Shown here piece by piece: positions 20,411 through 29,678 of a stretch of DNA of 64,000 bases. The notes below the pieces were generated by a model. It was given only the letters and a program-made list of their open reading frames with translations. It was not told the origin of the DNA and ran no database searches. Each line of letters starts with the position of its first letter. The stretch's first letter is position 1. This DNA is from Stutzerimonas sp. S1 (GTDB lineage Bacteria > Pseudomonadota > Gammaproteobacteria > Pseudomonadales > Pseudomonadaceae): the NCBI RefSeq assembly GCF_025966695.1, contig NZ_JAOEIY010000005.1, positions 62,001 through 126,000 of the forward strand, given 5' to 3'. The translations under genes were made by a program, and so were the position numbers.

Positions 20411-20944
20411 ATGAAAAAAACACTCGCCGCAGCCATTCTTTCCGGCCTGTTCGCCTCGGCGGCGACCGCCAGCACCGTGCCGTCCGAAGCGGACATCAAG
20501 CGTCAGGCCCTCGCGGTTGCCTACAAGCATGCCGAGAGCATTGGCTGTACGGACCCCGAGTACGTGAATCAGGAATTTATGACCCTGGTGCCCTGGGCGG
20601 ACTTGTACGACAGGGAGCTGGCCGAGTATGCCGTCATCTGGAACGGTGACATTGGCTGTGCCGGAGGCAGCGGTACGACCGGCGTCCACCTGTCGATCGT
20701 CAAGGTTGGCGCAGGCAATACCTTCTATGTGGACCCACACAAGTCGTCGCCGGTGACCGAGTTCGAGTTCTACTCCAGCACGGGTTACGATGCCGTGGTG
20801 GCCAATACAGGCGATGTGATCGTCATCGATGGTCGGGACTATGCCGAGAACGATGGCCGCTGCTGCCCGAGCCTGAAGGTGCGTTACACCCTCAAGCGCA
20901 ATGAGCAAGGGCACTGGAAACTGTTCAACAAGAAAGCCCTCTAG
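20411..20944 (+). CDS. Exported protein of unknown function within the defence operon
   Basis: A 177-residue protein with a textbook Sec signal peptide (MKKTLAAAILSGLFASAATAS), so the mature protein should be periplasmic. Four to five cysteines (SIGCTDPEY, GDIGCAGG, DGRCCPSLK) could form disulfides there. No family is recognised. It lies 32 bp after the helicase and 14 bp before the DUF4391 gene on the same strand, so it is transcribed with them. A periplasmic protein is not expected in a restriction-type operon; it may be a passenger or an envelope component of the system. Confidence 0.7.
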   Translation: MKKTLAAAILSGLFASAATASTVPSEADIKRQALAVAYKHAESIGCTDPEYVNQEFMTLVPWADLYDRELAEYAVIWNGDIGCAGGSGTTGVHLSIVKVGAGNTFYVDPHKSSPVTEFEFYSSTGYDAVVANTGDVIVIDGRDYAENDGRCCPSLKVRYTLKRNEQGHWKLFNKKAL

Positions 20945-20958
20945 GCCCCTTCGTCGGC

Positions 20959-21735
20959 ATGAGCCCCATGAGCTGCGGACAGCTGTTCAAATTCCCGGAA
21001 AAGGCCTGGTTCGACCGGGTGATACCCAAGTCGAAGATCTACGAGCACGCCAAGTCGGACGGAGCCCTGCGTGACACCTTCGTCAGTCAGGTCGAGCAGA
21101 TCCGCTGGGCCTACAAGCTGGCTCCCGAGACCCTCAATCTGCCGGCGGCCCGTACGGTCCGCGAGATTCAGGTGTTCCAAATCGAGCTGCGCAGCGCAGA
21201 GCTGGATCATGCCGTGCTGCGCGCCATCGACAAGGCCATCCCGTTTCCGTTGCTCTTCGAGCTGAGCTACCACGGCCGGGTCAAACTGGCCGCGGCCTGG
21301 AAGCGACCGAGCGAAGCCAATAGCAGCCACTGGGTGGTGGGCAACTACTTCGAGAGCCAGTGGCTGCCGCATGACTCGCCCCGCCAGCCGCTGCCCGTGG
21401 TGCTGGACATGGCGGCCCTCTACGAGCAGCTGCTGAGCCCATTGGTGGCAGGCCAGAGCCAACCGGAGTCCGTGTCTGTCTCCACCGGAGAAGCGCCTGC
21501 CCCGTACTCAACCACAGTGCAGGTCGCTGCTGGCTCGGTCAGCCTCAGCCTGGAGCAGCGTATTGCTCTGGCCGAGCGCATCGCCGCCCAGAGCAAGGAG
21601 ATCGAGCGGATCAAGGCGCGCCTTGGCCGCGAAAAACAGTTCAACAAGCGCGTAGCCATTAATGCCGAGCTGCGCGATGCCAGACAGGAATTGGAGCGGC
21701 TGACCCGTCAGCAGGCCGCTGCCGCACAACATTGA
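20959..21735 (+). CDS. DUF4391 protein, defence operon gene 3
   Basis: A 258-residue cytosolic protein. The N-terminal region (ARTVREIQVFQIEL and RVIPKSKIYEHAKSD, QIRWAYKLAPETLNL) is typical of DUF4391, a family commonly found beside type III restriction-modification genes. The last 60 residues are rich in E, K, R and Q in a heptad-like pattern and probably form a coiled coil. Function is unknown; a structural or specificity partner of the methylase is a reasonable guess. A second ATG at 20968 is also possible. The next gene begins ten bases after the stop. Confidence 0.75.
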   Translation: MSPMSCGQLFKFPEKAWFDRVIPKSKIYEHAKSDGALRDTFVSQVEQIRWAYKLAPETLNLPAARTVREIQVFQIELRSAELDHAVLRAIDKAIPFPLLFELSYHGRVKLAAAWKRPSEANSSHWVVGNYFESQWLPHDSPRQPLPVVLDMAALYEQLLSPLVAGQSQPESVSVSTGEAPAPYSTTVQVAAGSVSLSLEQRIALAERIAAQSKEIERIKARLGREKQFNKRVAINAELRDARQELERLTRQQAAAAQH

Positions 21736-21745
21736 GAGAGACCCG

Positions 21746-23695
21746 ATGGACAAACTGAAAATGCACAGCCCTGACCTGAGTCAGGAAAACATCGCGAAGA
21801 TTCGCGAGTTTTTTCCTGGTTGCGTGACCGAGGCGCGGGACGACAAGAACGGCAAGCTGCGTCTGGCGGTGGACTTCGACCAGCTCAGGCAGGAGCTGAG
21901 TGACCATATTGTGGAGGGACTGCAGGAGCGCTATCGGCTGGATTGGCCGGGGAAGCAGGAGGCGTTGGCTCTGGCTAATATGCCAACAGCAAAGACGCTA
22001 CGGCCAGAGCCAAGCGAGAGCCTAGAATTTCCTGAAACGAAAAATCTATTCATTGAAGGCGACAACCTCGACGTACTGAAGCTGCTTCAGGAGAACTATC
22101 TGGGCGCAGTAAAGATGATCTACATAGACCCGCCGTACAATACGGGCGGGGACTTCATTTATAAGGATACATTCAGAGATGGCGTGCAAGAGTTCTTGAT
22201 AGCTACAGCTCAAGAGGATGACTCTGGAGACAAGCTTGTTGCAAACAGGGACACAAGCGGGCGCTTTCACTCGGCATGGTTGAGCTTTTTATATTCACGC
22301 ATACGACTTGCCAGAAATCTACTTCGCGAAGACGGCGTTATTCTTGTTTCGATCAATGACAAGGAGCAAGCGAATCTAAGGAGAATGTGTGATGAAGTGT
22401 TTGGCGAGGACGCTTTCATTGCACAAATGATCTGGAACAACGAAGGAAACGTGGACCAACAGAGCAAAATAAAGGGAGTCCACGAGTACATATTAGTCTA
22501 TTGCAAAGACGGCAAGAAGCTTGTGCGTCCGCGCGTAATCGACCCGAACATCGAAGAAACAAGCAAGCTTTTTAATGACACGATCGAGAACTCTATCACT
22601 AAAAACGGCCCTGCAAATCCAGAGTCAACAGTAACTCTTCCTGAGGGTTTTCCCGCAAAATTCGAAAGCGGAAAAATAGATCCGAGAAACGATAAATATC
22701 CAAAAATCATTGACCCGATTATCGTAAGAAGTGGACGATTAGTTTCTCCGGCACGAATTAGGAGTGGGTGGAGCTCAAGAAACCTTCTAGATCTCTTCAT
22801 AAATAATGGCTGCGTACCAATCAAAGACTCTGAGGGAAAAGAGACTTGGTTCGATCTCACTGAAACAGGGGCAATTTATAATTACAAACGGCGGAGTGCC
22901 GAGCAGGGGCATGTATTGTCCGTGATCCGTAATGTTGGTACAACGAAGCAGAATAGCAGCATGCTATCGGGCTGGGGGTTGAAATTCTCATATCCCAAGC
23001 CGGTTTATCTGATTCAATACCTTGTATCGGTATTTGCAAGCGACGAAAAGAATAGCATTGTCATGGACTTTTTTGCCGGTTCAGCAACAACCGGAGACGC
23101 TGTTTTACGCCAAAACGTGCGCGACGGCCTGAATCGACGCTTCATTCTTGCACAGTATCCGGAGCCTTTAAGTGAGGAGCTTGGCTCTGTGCAGAACATC
23201 AGATCGATCGCAGACATTGGAAAAGAACGACTGCGGAGGGCTGGTGAGGCAGCCAAAAGCAATGAGTATCACCCAGACTGGAACTGCGATGTCGGCTTCC
23301 GCGTGCTCAAGGTCGACACTTCCAATATGAAAGACATCTACTACCGCCCAGATCAGCTGTCGCAGGCCGACCTGTTCGAGTCGGTGGACAACGTCAAACC
23401 CGACCGCAGTGCCGAAGATCTGCTGTTCCAGGTGCTGGTGGACTGGGGCGTGGACCTGACCCTGCCGATCCGCCACGAAACCCTGCAGGGCAAGACGGTG
23501 TTCTTCGTCGACGACAATGCGCTGGTCGCCTGCTTCGAGCCGGGCATCAGCGAAGACTTGGTCAAGGAGCTGGCCAAGGCCGAACCGCTGCGCGTGGTGT
23601 TCCGCGACAACGGCTTCGCCTCCGATGCGCTGAAGATCAACGTCGAGCAGATTTTCCGTCAGCTGTCGCCAAGCACTGAAGTCAGGACGCTTTGA
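21746..23695 (+). CDS. mod: Type III-style DNA methyltransferase (adenine-specific)
   Basis: A 649-residue S-adenosylmethionine-dependent methylase. The catalytic DPPY motif (IYIDPPYNTGG) is near residue 130 and the cofactor motif MDFFAGSATTGDAV near 440. This order, with a long target-recognition segment between, is that of the beta class used by type III Mod proteins. NLFIEGDNLDVLKLLQENY before DPPY is also typical. It should methylate adenine in a short asymmetric site and guide the Res subunit. The middle (about 22000-23270) is clearly AT-richer than both ends, suggesting exchange of the catalytic and recognition core. Confidence 0.92.
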   Translation: MDKLKMHSPDLSQENIAKIREFFPGCVTEARDDKNGKLRLAVDFDQLRQELSDHIVEGLQERYRLDWPGKQEALALANMPTAKTLRPEPSESLEFPETKNLFIEGDNLDVLKLLQENYLGAVKMIYIDPPYNTGGDFIYKDTFRDGVQEFLIATAQEDDSGDKLVANRDTSGRFHSAWLSFLYSRIRLARNLLREDGVILVSINDKEQANLRRMCDEVFGEDAFIAQMIWNNEGNVDQQSKIKGVHEYILVYCKDGKKLVRPRVIDPNIEETSKLFNDTIENSITKNGPANPESTVTLPEGFPAKFESGKIDPRNDKYPKIIDPIIVRSGRLVSPARIRSGWSSRNLLDLFINNGCVPIKDSEGKETWFDLTETGAIYNYKRRSAEQGHVLSVIRNVGTTKQNSSMLSGWGLKFSYPKPVYLIQYLVSVFASDEKNSIVMDFFAGSATTGDAVLRQNVRDGLNRRFILAQYPEPLSEELGSVQNIRSIADIGKERLRRAGEAAKSNEYHPDWNCDVGFRVLKVDTSNMKDIYYRPDQLSQADLFESVDNVKPDRSAEDLLFQVLVDWGVDLTLPIRHETLQGKTVFFVDDNALVACFEPGISEDLVKELAKAEPLRVVFRDNGFASDALKINVEQIFRQLSPSTEVRTL

Positions 23696-23706
23696 AGGAG
23701 GCCGTA

Positions 23707-25389
23707 ATGGATCATCGGGCTTTGCAGGCGCTGCTGGAGTCACTGGTCGAGCGCTGGGAAGGCGAGGTGGTGGAGTTCAAGCGCGCTGGCAATGACTATT
23801 CCAGCGACAAGATCGGCCGCTACTTCTCCGCCCTGGCCAACGAGGCGAATCTGCGCAACCAGGATCGGGCCTGGTTGGTGTTCGGCGTGGACAATCGCAC
23901 CCGTTGGGTGGCGGACGGCGGCACCGACTACCGCCCGCAGCCCGAACGCTTGCACAACCTGAAAATGGAGATTTCCGACTCCACCGAGCCTAGCGTCACA
24001 CTGCGCGAAATCCATGAGCTGAAGCTGGATGAGGGCCGGGTGCTGCTCTTCGAGATCCCCGCCGCTCCGCTCGGGTTGCCGATTGCCTGGAAGGGGCATT
24101 ACTACGCCCGTTCCGGGGAAAGCCTGACCCACCTGGGGCTCGACAAACTCGACGAAATTCGCGCCCAAGTAGGCGCTGCGGACTGGTCGGCCCAACTGGT
24201 GCCAGGGGCCACCCTGTCACACCTAGACAGCGTAGCTCTGGCCACTGCCCGCCAGTCCTTCGCCAAGAAGTACGCCAACCGTTTCGACCTGGACGAGGTA
24301 ATGGGCTGGCCGGTTGCCACGTTTCTTGACCGCGCCAAGCTGACCCGTGACGGGCAGATCACTCGGACGACCTTGCTGCTGCTTGGCAAGCTGGAGGCCG
24401 CCCACCTGCTGTCACCGCACCCGGCGCAGATGACCTGGAAGCTGGAAGGACCGGAGCGGGCCTATGAGCATTTCGACCCGCCGTTCCTACTTGCCAGCAG
24501 CGACTTGTATCGCAGGATTCGTAATATCCAGATCCGTATCCTGCCGGACGACCAGCTACTGGCGGTGGAGCTGGCCAAGTACGACCAGAAGATCGTCCTC
24601 GAAGCGCTGCATAACTGCATCGCCCACCAAGATTACAGCCGCAGTGGTCGGATCGTTGTAACGGAGCTTCCCGATCGGCTGGTGCTGGAAAACGAAGGTG
24701 GTTTCTTCGAAGGGCAGCCCGACGACTATATCGCCGGTACACGGACGCCACGGCGCTACCGCAATCCCTTTCTGGCTCAGGCGATGGCCGAACTGAACAT
24801 GATCGACACCATGGGCTACGGCATTCATGACATGCACACCCGCCAAGCTCGGCGCTTCTTTCCCATGCCGGATTACGACCTGAGCGAGCCGCAGATGGTA
24901 CGGCTGACCATTCATGGCCAGGTGGTAGACCCAGCTTATAGTCGACTGCTCATCCAGAAAACCGATCTACCGCTGGAGGACGTGCTAGCCCTGGACCGGG
25001 TGCAGAAAAAACTAGCGATTCCAGATGATGCCGTCGCGCGGCTCAAGCGGGCAGGTCTGATTGAAGGGCGCAAACCTAACTTCCATGTCTCCGCCAGCGT
25101 TGCCAAAGCCACTGCCAGCAAAGCGGATTACATCCGCACCCGCGCTCAAGACGACGAGTTCTACGCCAAGCTGCTGACGGACTACCTAGAGCGCTTCGAG
25201 CAAGCCAACCGCGCCGAGATCAACCAATTGCTGCTGGACAAGCTCAGCGATGCGCTGACCCCTCAACAGAAATACAACAAGATCAGTAGCTTGCTGACGA
25301 AGCTGCGGCGCCGGGGTGTCATCGTGAACACGGGGTCGGATACCGCATCTTGCTGGGAAATTGCAGAGAGCTTCAAAAGAGAAAAATAG
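23707..25389 (+). CDS. AlbA_2/Schlafen-type ATP-binding protein between mod and res
   Basis: A 560-residue protein. The N-terminal 130 residues carry an AlbA_2-type domain (GEVVEFKRAGNDYSSDKIGRYFSALANE), known from nucleic-acid-binding and Schlafen-like proteins. Near residue 300 is a GHKL/HATPase-like segment (VLEALHNCIAHQDYS, then LENEGGFFEG). The last 180 residues look like winged helices (KLAIPDDAVARLKRAGLIEG). The AAGGAGG ribosome site overlaps the mod stop and fixes the ATG at 23707. Such proteins often act as regulators or sensors; a role in controlling or triggering the restriction system is inferred only from position. Confidence 0.78.
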   Translation: MDHRALQALLESLVERWEGEVVEFKRAGNDYSSDKIGRYFSALANEANLRNQDRAWLVFGVDNRTRWVADGGTDYRPQPERLHNLKMEISDSTEPSVTLREIHELKLDEGRVLLFEIPAAPLGLPIAWKGHYYARSGESLTHLGLDKLDEIRAQVGAADWSAQLVPGATLSHLDSVALATARQSFAKKYANRFDLDEVMGWPVATFLDRAKLTRDGQITRTTLLLLGKLEAAHLLSPHPAQMTWKLEGPERAYEHFDPPFLLASSDLYRRIRNIQIRILPDDQLLAVELAKYDQKIVLEALHNCIAHQDYSRSGRIVVTELPDRLVLENEGGFFEGQPDDYIAGTRTPRRYRNPFLAQAMAELNMIDTMGYGIHDMHTRQARRFFPMPDYDLSEPQMVRLTIHGQVVDPAYSRLLIQKTDLPLEDVLALDRVQKKLAIPDDAVARLKRAGLIEGRKPNFHVSASVAKATASKADYIRTRAQDDEFYAKLLTDYLERFEQANRAEINQLLLDKLSDALTPQQKYNKISSLLTKLRRRGVIVNTGSDTASCWEIAESFKREK

Positions 25390-25491
25390 AGAGCCTGCAA
25401 AGAGATCTGAGTAAAGTCATTAAAAATCAATAGATTACAGTTATTTGTAGGCTCAGCCTGCAGAGAGCTTGCAGAGAAGGTCAGTGGTGAG

Positions 25492-28400
25492 ATGAAACTC
25501 AAATTCAAAGTACAGCCCTACCAGACCCATGCTGTCGAGTCCGTGGTGGACTGCTTTGCCGGCCAGCCACTGAACGATGGCCTGACCTATCGCATCGATC
25601 CCGGCCAGCAAAGTCAGGCAAATGCTTTCGAGGAGGGCTTCAAAAACGCCGACCTCGCCTTGAGCGAAATGCAGTTGCTGGAGAACATCCAGAAGGTGCA
25701 ACGCCTGCAGAACTTGCCGGTATCCCAGTCACTGGTCGAGTTCACCACCTTCGACGCCAAGGGCGCCCGCGTGCCGGTCAAGGCGACCTATAAGAAAGAG
25801 GCCTTGGCCGCCACACGCATCCACCTGGATGTTGAAATGGAAACCGGCACGGGCAAGACCTATTGCTATATCAAGACCATTTTCGAGCTGAACAAACGCT
25901 ACGGCTGGTCAAAGTTCATCATCATGGTGCCGTCGATCGCCATCCGCGAAGGGGTGCAGAAGTCTCTGCAGATCACCGCCGACCACTTCACCGAGAGCTA
26001 CGGCAAGAAGGCGCGCTTTTTCACTTACAACTCCAAGCGGCTGCACGAGCTTGAGAGTTTTTCCTCGGATGCCGGCATCAACGTGATGGTGATGAACATC
26101 CAGGCATTCAACGCCCGTGGTGCCGACAATCGCCGCATTTATGACGAGCTGGATGACTTCCAGTCGCGAAAACCCATCGACGTGATCGCCGCCAACCGTC
26201 CGATTCTGATTCTGGACGAGCCGCAGAAGATGGAAGGCGCCGCCACCATGGAGGCGTTGCCAAAATTCAGGCCGCTGATGATCCTACGCTACTCGGCCAC
26301 CCATCGAACGCAGCACAACCGCATTCATCGCCTTGATGCGCTGGATGCCTATAACCAGAAGCTGGTGAAGAAGATCGCCGTGCGCGGCATCCAGACGCGC
26401 GGTCAGGCGGGCACCAATAGCTATCTCTACCTGGAAGGCATCGATATCTCCAGCAAGGCACCGGTGGCCCGCATTGAGCTGGAAGTGAAGCTGAAGTCCG
26501 GAGAAATCAAGCGCCAGCTGCGCCGGCTGGCGTTCGGCGATGACTTGTTTGCCCTGTCCGGTGAACTGGATCAGTACCGCGACGGTTTCGTCATCAGCCA
26601 GATCGACGCCAACACCGACACTGTGGAGTTCACCAACGGCCTGGTTCTGAAGGCTGGGGAGGCCAATGGCGATGTGTCCGAACGCGACATCCGCCGCATT
26701 CAGATTCGCGAAACCATCAAGGCTCACCTGGACCGGGAGAAGCAGCTGTTCGCCCAGGGCATCAAGGTACTGTCGTTGTTCTTCATCGACGAGGTGGTGA
26801 AATACCGCGATTACAGCCAGGCGGACGAGAAAGGCGAATACGCGCGAACCTTCGAGGAGGAATATCAGCCGCTGAAAGACGAATATCTGTCGGAGCTGGA
26901 CCTCGATAACCATGCCTATCGTCAGTACCTGTCGGGTATCGACGCGCAGGCCACTCACAACGGCTACTTCTCCATCGACAAGAAAACCAACCGCCTAAAA
27001 GACCCGGCCGTAGGGGGCAGGGCGGTCGATTCGGATGATGTGGATGCCTATGACCTGATCCTCAAGGACAAGGAGCGGCTGCTGTCGTTTGCCGAGCCCA
27101 CGCGGTTCATCTTTTCCCACTCGGCCTTGCGCGAAGGCTGGGACAACCCGAACGTGTTCGTCATGTGCATGCTCAAGCACAGCGACAACAGCATCTCCCG
27201 CCGCCAGGAAGTGGGGCGCGGCCTGCGCCTGTGCGTAGACCAGCACGGCGACCGTGTTGATCATCCGGCCGTTGTGCATGAGGTTAACGTGCTAACGGTA
27301 ATTGCCAGCGAAAGCTATCAGAACTTCGTGGCCGGCCTGCAGCAGGAAATCGTCGAAACTCTCACGGCACGGCCACGCCAGGCCACCGAGAGCTACTTCA
27401 CCGGCAAGGTGTTGGGCACCGAGCAAGGGCCGGTCGAAGTGACGCCGGCCATGGCCAAGCAGATCTATCGGTACCTGGCGAAAAACGATTACACCGACGA
27501 TCTGGACCAGATAGCCGAGGCATACCATCAGGCCAAGGCCAATGGCTCGCTGGCATCCTTGCCGGCCGAGCTACAGCTGTATGCAGATCAGGTTTTCGAG
27601 CTGATCGACAGCGTCTTCAGCGATGCCCAACTGCCACAAGTGGACGACGGCCGCAAGCCAAAAACCAACCCGCGCAACGCTAACTTCGATAAGAAGGAAT
27701 TTCAGGAGCTGTGGAGCCGCATCAACCGCAAGGCGGTGTATCGCGTCGAGTTCGACTCGCCCGAGCTGGTGCGTAAGTGCATCAGTGCGCTCGATAGCAA
27801 ACTGCGCGTTACCCAGCTGCAATACACAGTGCACAAGGGCATTCAGCAGGCCGGTCTGACAGATGAGCAACTGCGCGCCGGGGAGGGCTTCAGGGTGGAG
27901 GAGACGGCAACCGACTACGCCGACTCGATCCACTCGACGGTCCGCTATGACCTGCTGGGCAAGGTGGCTGAAGCCACGCAACTGACCCGCAAGACCGCAG
28001 CCGAGATCCTACAAGGCATCCAGCCGGCGGTGTTCAAACAGTTCAGCCAGAACCCGGAGCACTTCATCGCGGAGGCATCGCGATTCATCATCGAGCAGAA
28101 AGCGACCATGGTGATCGAGCGGCTGGTGTATGACGAGATGGATCAGCAGCACGACGTTGCGATCTTCACCGCCAACCAGGTGAGCCAAGACTTCTCACGA
28201 GCGACGGACAAGCTGAACAAGCACGTCTACGACTACGCCATTGTCGATTCTGATATCGAGCGTCGTTTTGTACAGGAGCTGGATACCAGCAACGAGGTGG
28301 TGGTGTACGCCAAACTCCCGCGCGGTTTCCTGATCCCGACCCCGGTGGGCGATTACAACCCCGATTGGGCGATTTCTTTTAAGGCGGGTAGTGTCAGGCA

Positions 28401-28593
28401 CATCTACTTCGTCGCCGAGACCAAGGGCAGCATGTCGTCGCTGAAGCTGCGAGAGATTGAGAAGACCAAAATCGAGTGCGCGCGCAGGTTCTTCGATGAG
28501 ATTAGCCAGCGTGTCACGCAGGACCGTATCAGGTACGACGTGGTGACCGATTACGCACAGCTGATGGACGTTGTGGCGCCTGTAGCCAGCTGA
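25492..28593 (+). CDS. res: Type III restriction enzyme, Res helicase-nuclease subunit
   Basis: A 1033-residue superfamily 2 protein that cuts DNA with Mod. Walker A is [12 protein letters not shown] near 116, the DExx box is [11 protein letters not shown] near 241, motif III is RYSATHR near 267, and motif VI is [11 protein letters not shown] near 573. A C-terminal nuclease signature is visible: NPDW near 954 and FVAETKGS near 976, fitting PD-(D/E)xK. Length is typical of Res. It follows the AlbA_2 gene after an AT-rich 102-bp gap and ends the operon. All the motifs are intact, so an active enzyme is expected. Confidence 0.93.
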   Translation: MKLKFKVQPYQTHAVESVVDCFAGQPLNDGLTYRIDPGQQSQANAFEEGFKNADLALSEMQLLENIQKVQRLQNLPVSQSLVEFTTFDAKGARVPVKATYKKEALAATRIHLDVEMETGTGKTYCYIKTIFELNKRYGWSKFIIMVPSIAIREGVQKSLQITADHFTESYGKKARFFTYNSKRLHELESFSSDAGINVMVMNIQAFNARGADNRRIYDELDDFQSRKPIDVIAANRPILILDEPQKMEGAATMEALPKFRPLMILRYSATHRTQHNRIHRLDALDAYNQKLVKKIAVRGIQTRGQAGTNSYLYLEGIDISSKAPVARIELEVKLKSGEIKRQLRRLAFGDDLFALSGELDQYRDGFVISQIDANTDTVEFTNGLVLKAGEANGDVSERDIRRIQIRETIKAHLDREKQLFAQGIKVLSLFFIDEVVKYRDYSQADEKGEYARTFEEEYQPLKDEYLSELDLDNHAYRQYLSGIDAQATHNGYFSIDKKTNRLKDPAVGGRAVDSDDVDAYDLILKDKERLLSFAEPTRFIFSHSALREGWDNPNVFVMCMLKHSDNSISRRQEVGRGLRLCVDQHGDRVDHPAVVHEVNVLTVIASESYQNFVAGLQQEIVETLTARPRQATESYFTGKVLGTEQGPVEVTPAMAKQIYRYLAKNDYTDDLDQIAEAYHQAKANGSLASLPAELQLYADQVFELIDSVFSDAQLPQVDDGRKPKTNPRNANFDKKEFQELWSRINRKAVYRVEFDSPELVRKCISALDSKLRVTQLQYTVHKGIQQAGLTDEQLRAGEGFRVEETATDYADSIHSTVRYDLLGKVAEATQLTRKTAAEILQGIQPAVFKQFSQNPEHFIAEASRFIIEQKATMVIERLVYDEMDQQHDVAIFTANQVSQDFSRATDKLNKHVYDYAIVDSDIERRFVQELDTSNEVVVYAKLPRGFLIPTPVGDYNPDWAISFKAGSVRHIYFVAETKGSMSSLKLREIEKTKIECARRFFDEISQRVTQDRIRYDVVTDYAQLMDVVAPVAS

Positions 28594-28659
28594 GTGCGGC
28601 ACTCCTGCCCCGGTCGGGGCGGCTCCCTGACAGCCCCCCGTTCCACATAATTATCTTGG

Positions 28660-28718
28660 TGGAATGACACCCCCCTGTTCCACTGCCAGGCCCAGTGGAA
28701 CAGGGGGGTGTCATTCCA
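28660..28718. repeat. Perfect 26-bp inverted repeat with 7-nt loop downstream of res
   Basis: The arms 28660-28685 and 28693-28718 are exact reverse complements around the loop CCAGGCC. A partial third copy of the arm (CCCCCCGTTCCAC) lies at about 28635-28646. There is no T-run, so it is not a classic terminator, though it may stop transcripts or protect the 3' end of the operon mRNA. A mobile palindrome is another possibility. Confidence 0.85.
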
Positions 28719-28818
28719 GAGTCTGGCGGGGTAATTCATCTTATCGAGTATTTTCACAGCACCGCGATCTCTCTGCCCATTGAATACTGCTTCTCGGTTA
28801 TTACGAGGGAGAAGCGAC

Positions 28819-29469
28819 ATGACTGATGACGATCCTCTGTCTCGGCTTGCAGAGGCTGTTGAGTATTTCCGTGAGCAATCTGAGCTGTTTGAGTCAAGGG
28901 GGGCTCCGGGTGAGCCTCCGCAAGCGGTGCCGCTTTCGGCTCTAATCCGGTATGGCAGTTCCGTGGTACGTGTTTGGCTTGATCTGATGGCCGCATCTCT
29001 TCAGGCGGAGGCTGTCGAGGTCAAACAGCAGTTCCGTCAAGCCCGGGCTGAATATCAAAAAGAGTCCAGAAAAAACAGAGCATGGACTTACGACGTGCGG
29101 GTAAAAAACACACCTAATGGTGCCTATGTGGAGTGGCTGCGCTACAAGAAACGGTACGGAGACGCCTCTTTTTCGGAGGGAATCCGTAGCGAGGGTCGTA
29201 AAAAAATTCCTGCGAGGAGTTTCAAACCTTGCTCAGCCATCGAGAAAAGTGCAATTAGTGCCGCAGAAGACGAATTTTTTCCCTTGCGGCAGGCTACGCA
29301 TTGGTTCTCAACTATGGCCGGTGCTCTGAACGCGCTCTCCCAAATGCGTTTTTCCGATACCCCACAGGATGTGATACCTAGTTATGACCCTCTGGACTGT
29401 CGTTTTGGCTGCAGCTGCCCAGAGCCTTGCAACGAATACCTGGATTCTTTGAATATGTCTTGGGGCTAA
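28819..29469 (+). CDS. Island protein of unknown function
   Basis: A soluble protein of about 216 residues. The N-terminal half is helical and charged (SRLAEAVEYFREQSELFES), followed by a basic region with AWTYDVRVKNTPNGAYVEWLRYKK, and the C-terminus has a cysteine group (CRFGCSCPEPC) that could bind metal. The middle has some look of MobI-type mobilisation proteins of integrative elements, but this is a weak impression. A GAGGGAGAAG ribosome site fixes the ATG. It is followed by a strong terminator, so it forms its own transcription unit. Confidence 0.65.
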   Translation: MTDDDPLSRLAEAVEYFREQSELFESRGAPGEPPQAVPLSALIRYGSSVVRVWLDLMAASLQAEAVEVKQQFRQARAEYQKESRKNRAWTYDVRVKNTPNGAYVEWLRYKKRYGDASFSEGIRSEGRKKIPARSFKPCSAIEKSAISAAEDEFFPLRQATHWFSTMAGALNALSQMRFSDTPQDVIPSYDPLDCRFGCSCPEPCNEYLDSLNMSWG

Positions 29470-29503
29470 GCGCCCAAGCCAAGTCACAACTCCAGCATTA
29501 AAG

Positions 29504-29548
29504 ACGATGGTGTCCGCATATTTTAAGCGGAAACCATCGTTTTTTTTT
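29504..29548 (+). terminator. Intrinsic terminator
   Basis: Arms 29504-29517 and 29527-29540 pair over 14 bases with one mismatch, followed by a run of nine T. It lies 35 bp after the preceding gene. Confidence 0.9.
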
Positions 29549-29638
29549 GGCTGGACACTTAATTCAGATCAGATCGGAGGCTAATTGCAGAAATCCCTCA
29601 ATTAGGCGGAACACAGCCAAGTGACTTTATAAAAAACT

Positions 29639-29664
29639 ATGCATGACGGTATACCGCCATACAT
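29639..29664. promoter_or_regulatory. Operator-like dyad before the helix-turn-helix gene
   Basis: A 26-bp dyad whose half-sites agree at 11 of 13 positions, centred on the perfect palindrome CGGTATACCG. It overlaps the presumed promoter (TTATAAAAAAC just upstream) and ends 15 bases before the ATG, so it is a likely autoregulatory site. The GTATACC core also occurs near both island ends. Confidence 0.5.
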
Positions 29665-29678
29665 GAAGGAGTAAATTT

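Noticed and set aside
17169..20423. Long open frame on the minus strand opposite the helicase gene (about 1084 codons)
   Set aside because: It mirrors the GC-rich helicase coding strand, has low-complexity V/L/Q/H/D-rich sequence and no domain motifs.
17097..28593. DISARM or BREX system
   Set aside because: A helicase plus methylase suggested DISARM, but no DUF1998 (DrmB) or DrmA-like gene is present. No PglZ, BrxC or Lon-like gene supports BREX. Mod and Res are of type III style.
28660..28718. Insertion sequence ends
   Set aside because: The two arms are only 7 bases apart with no transposase, and no target duplication is visible.
28660..28718. Retron or similar non-coding RNA
   Set aside because: A long stem was suggestive, but there is no reverse transcriptase gene anywhere in the island.
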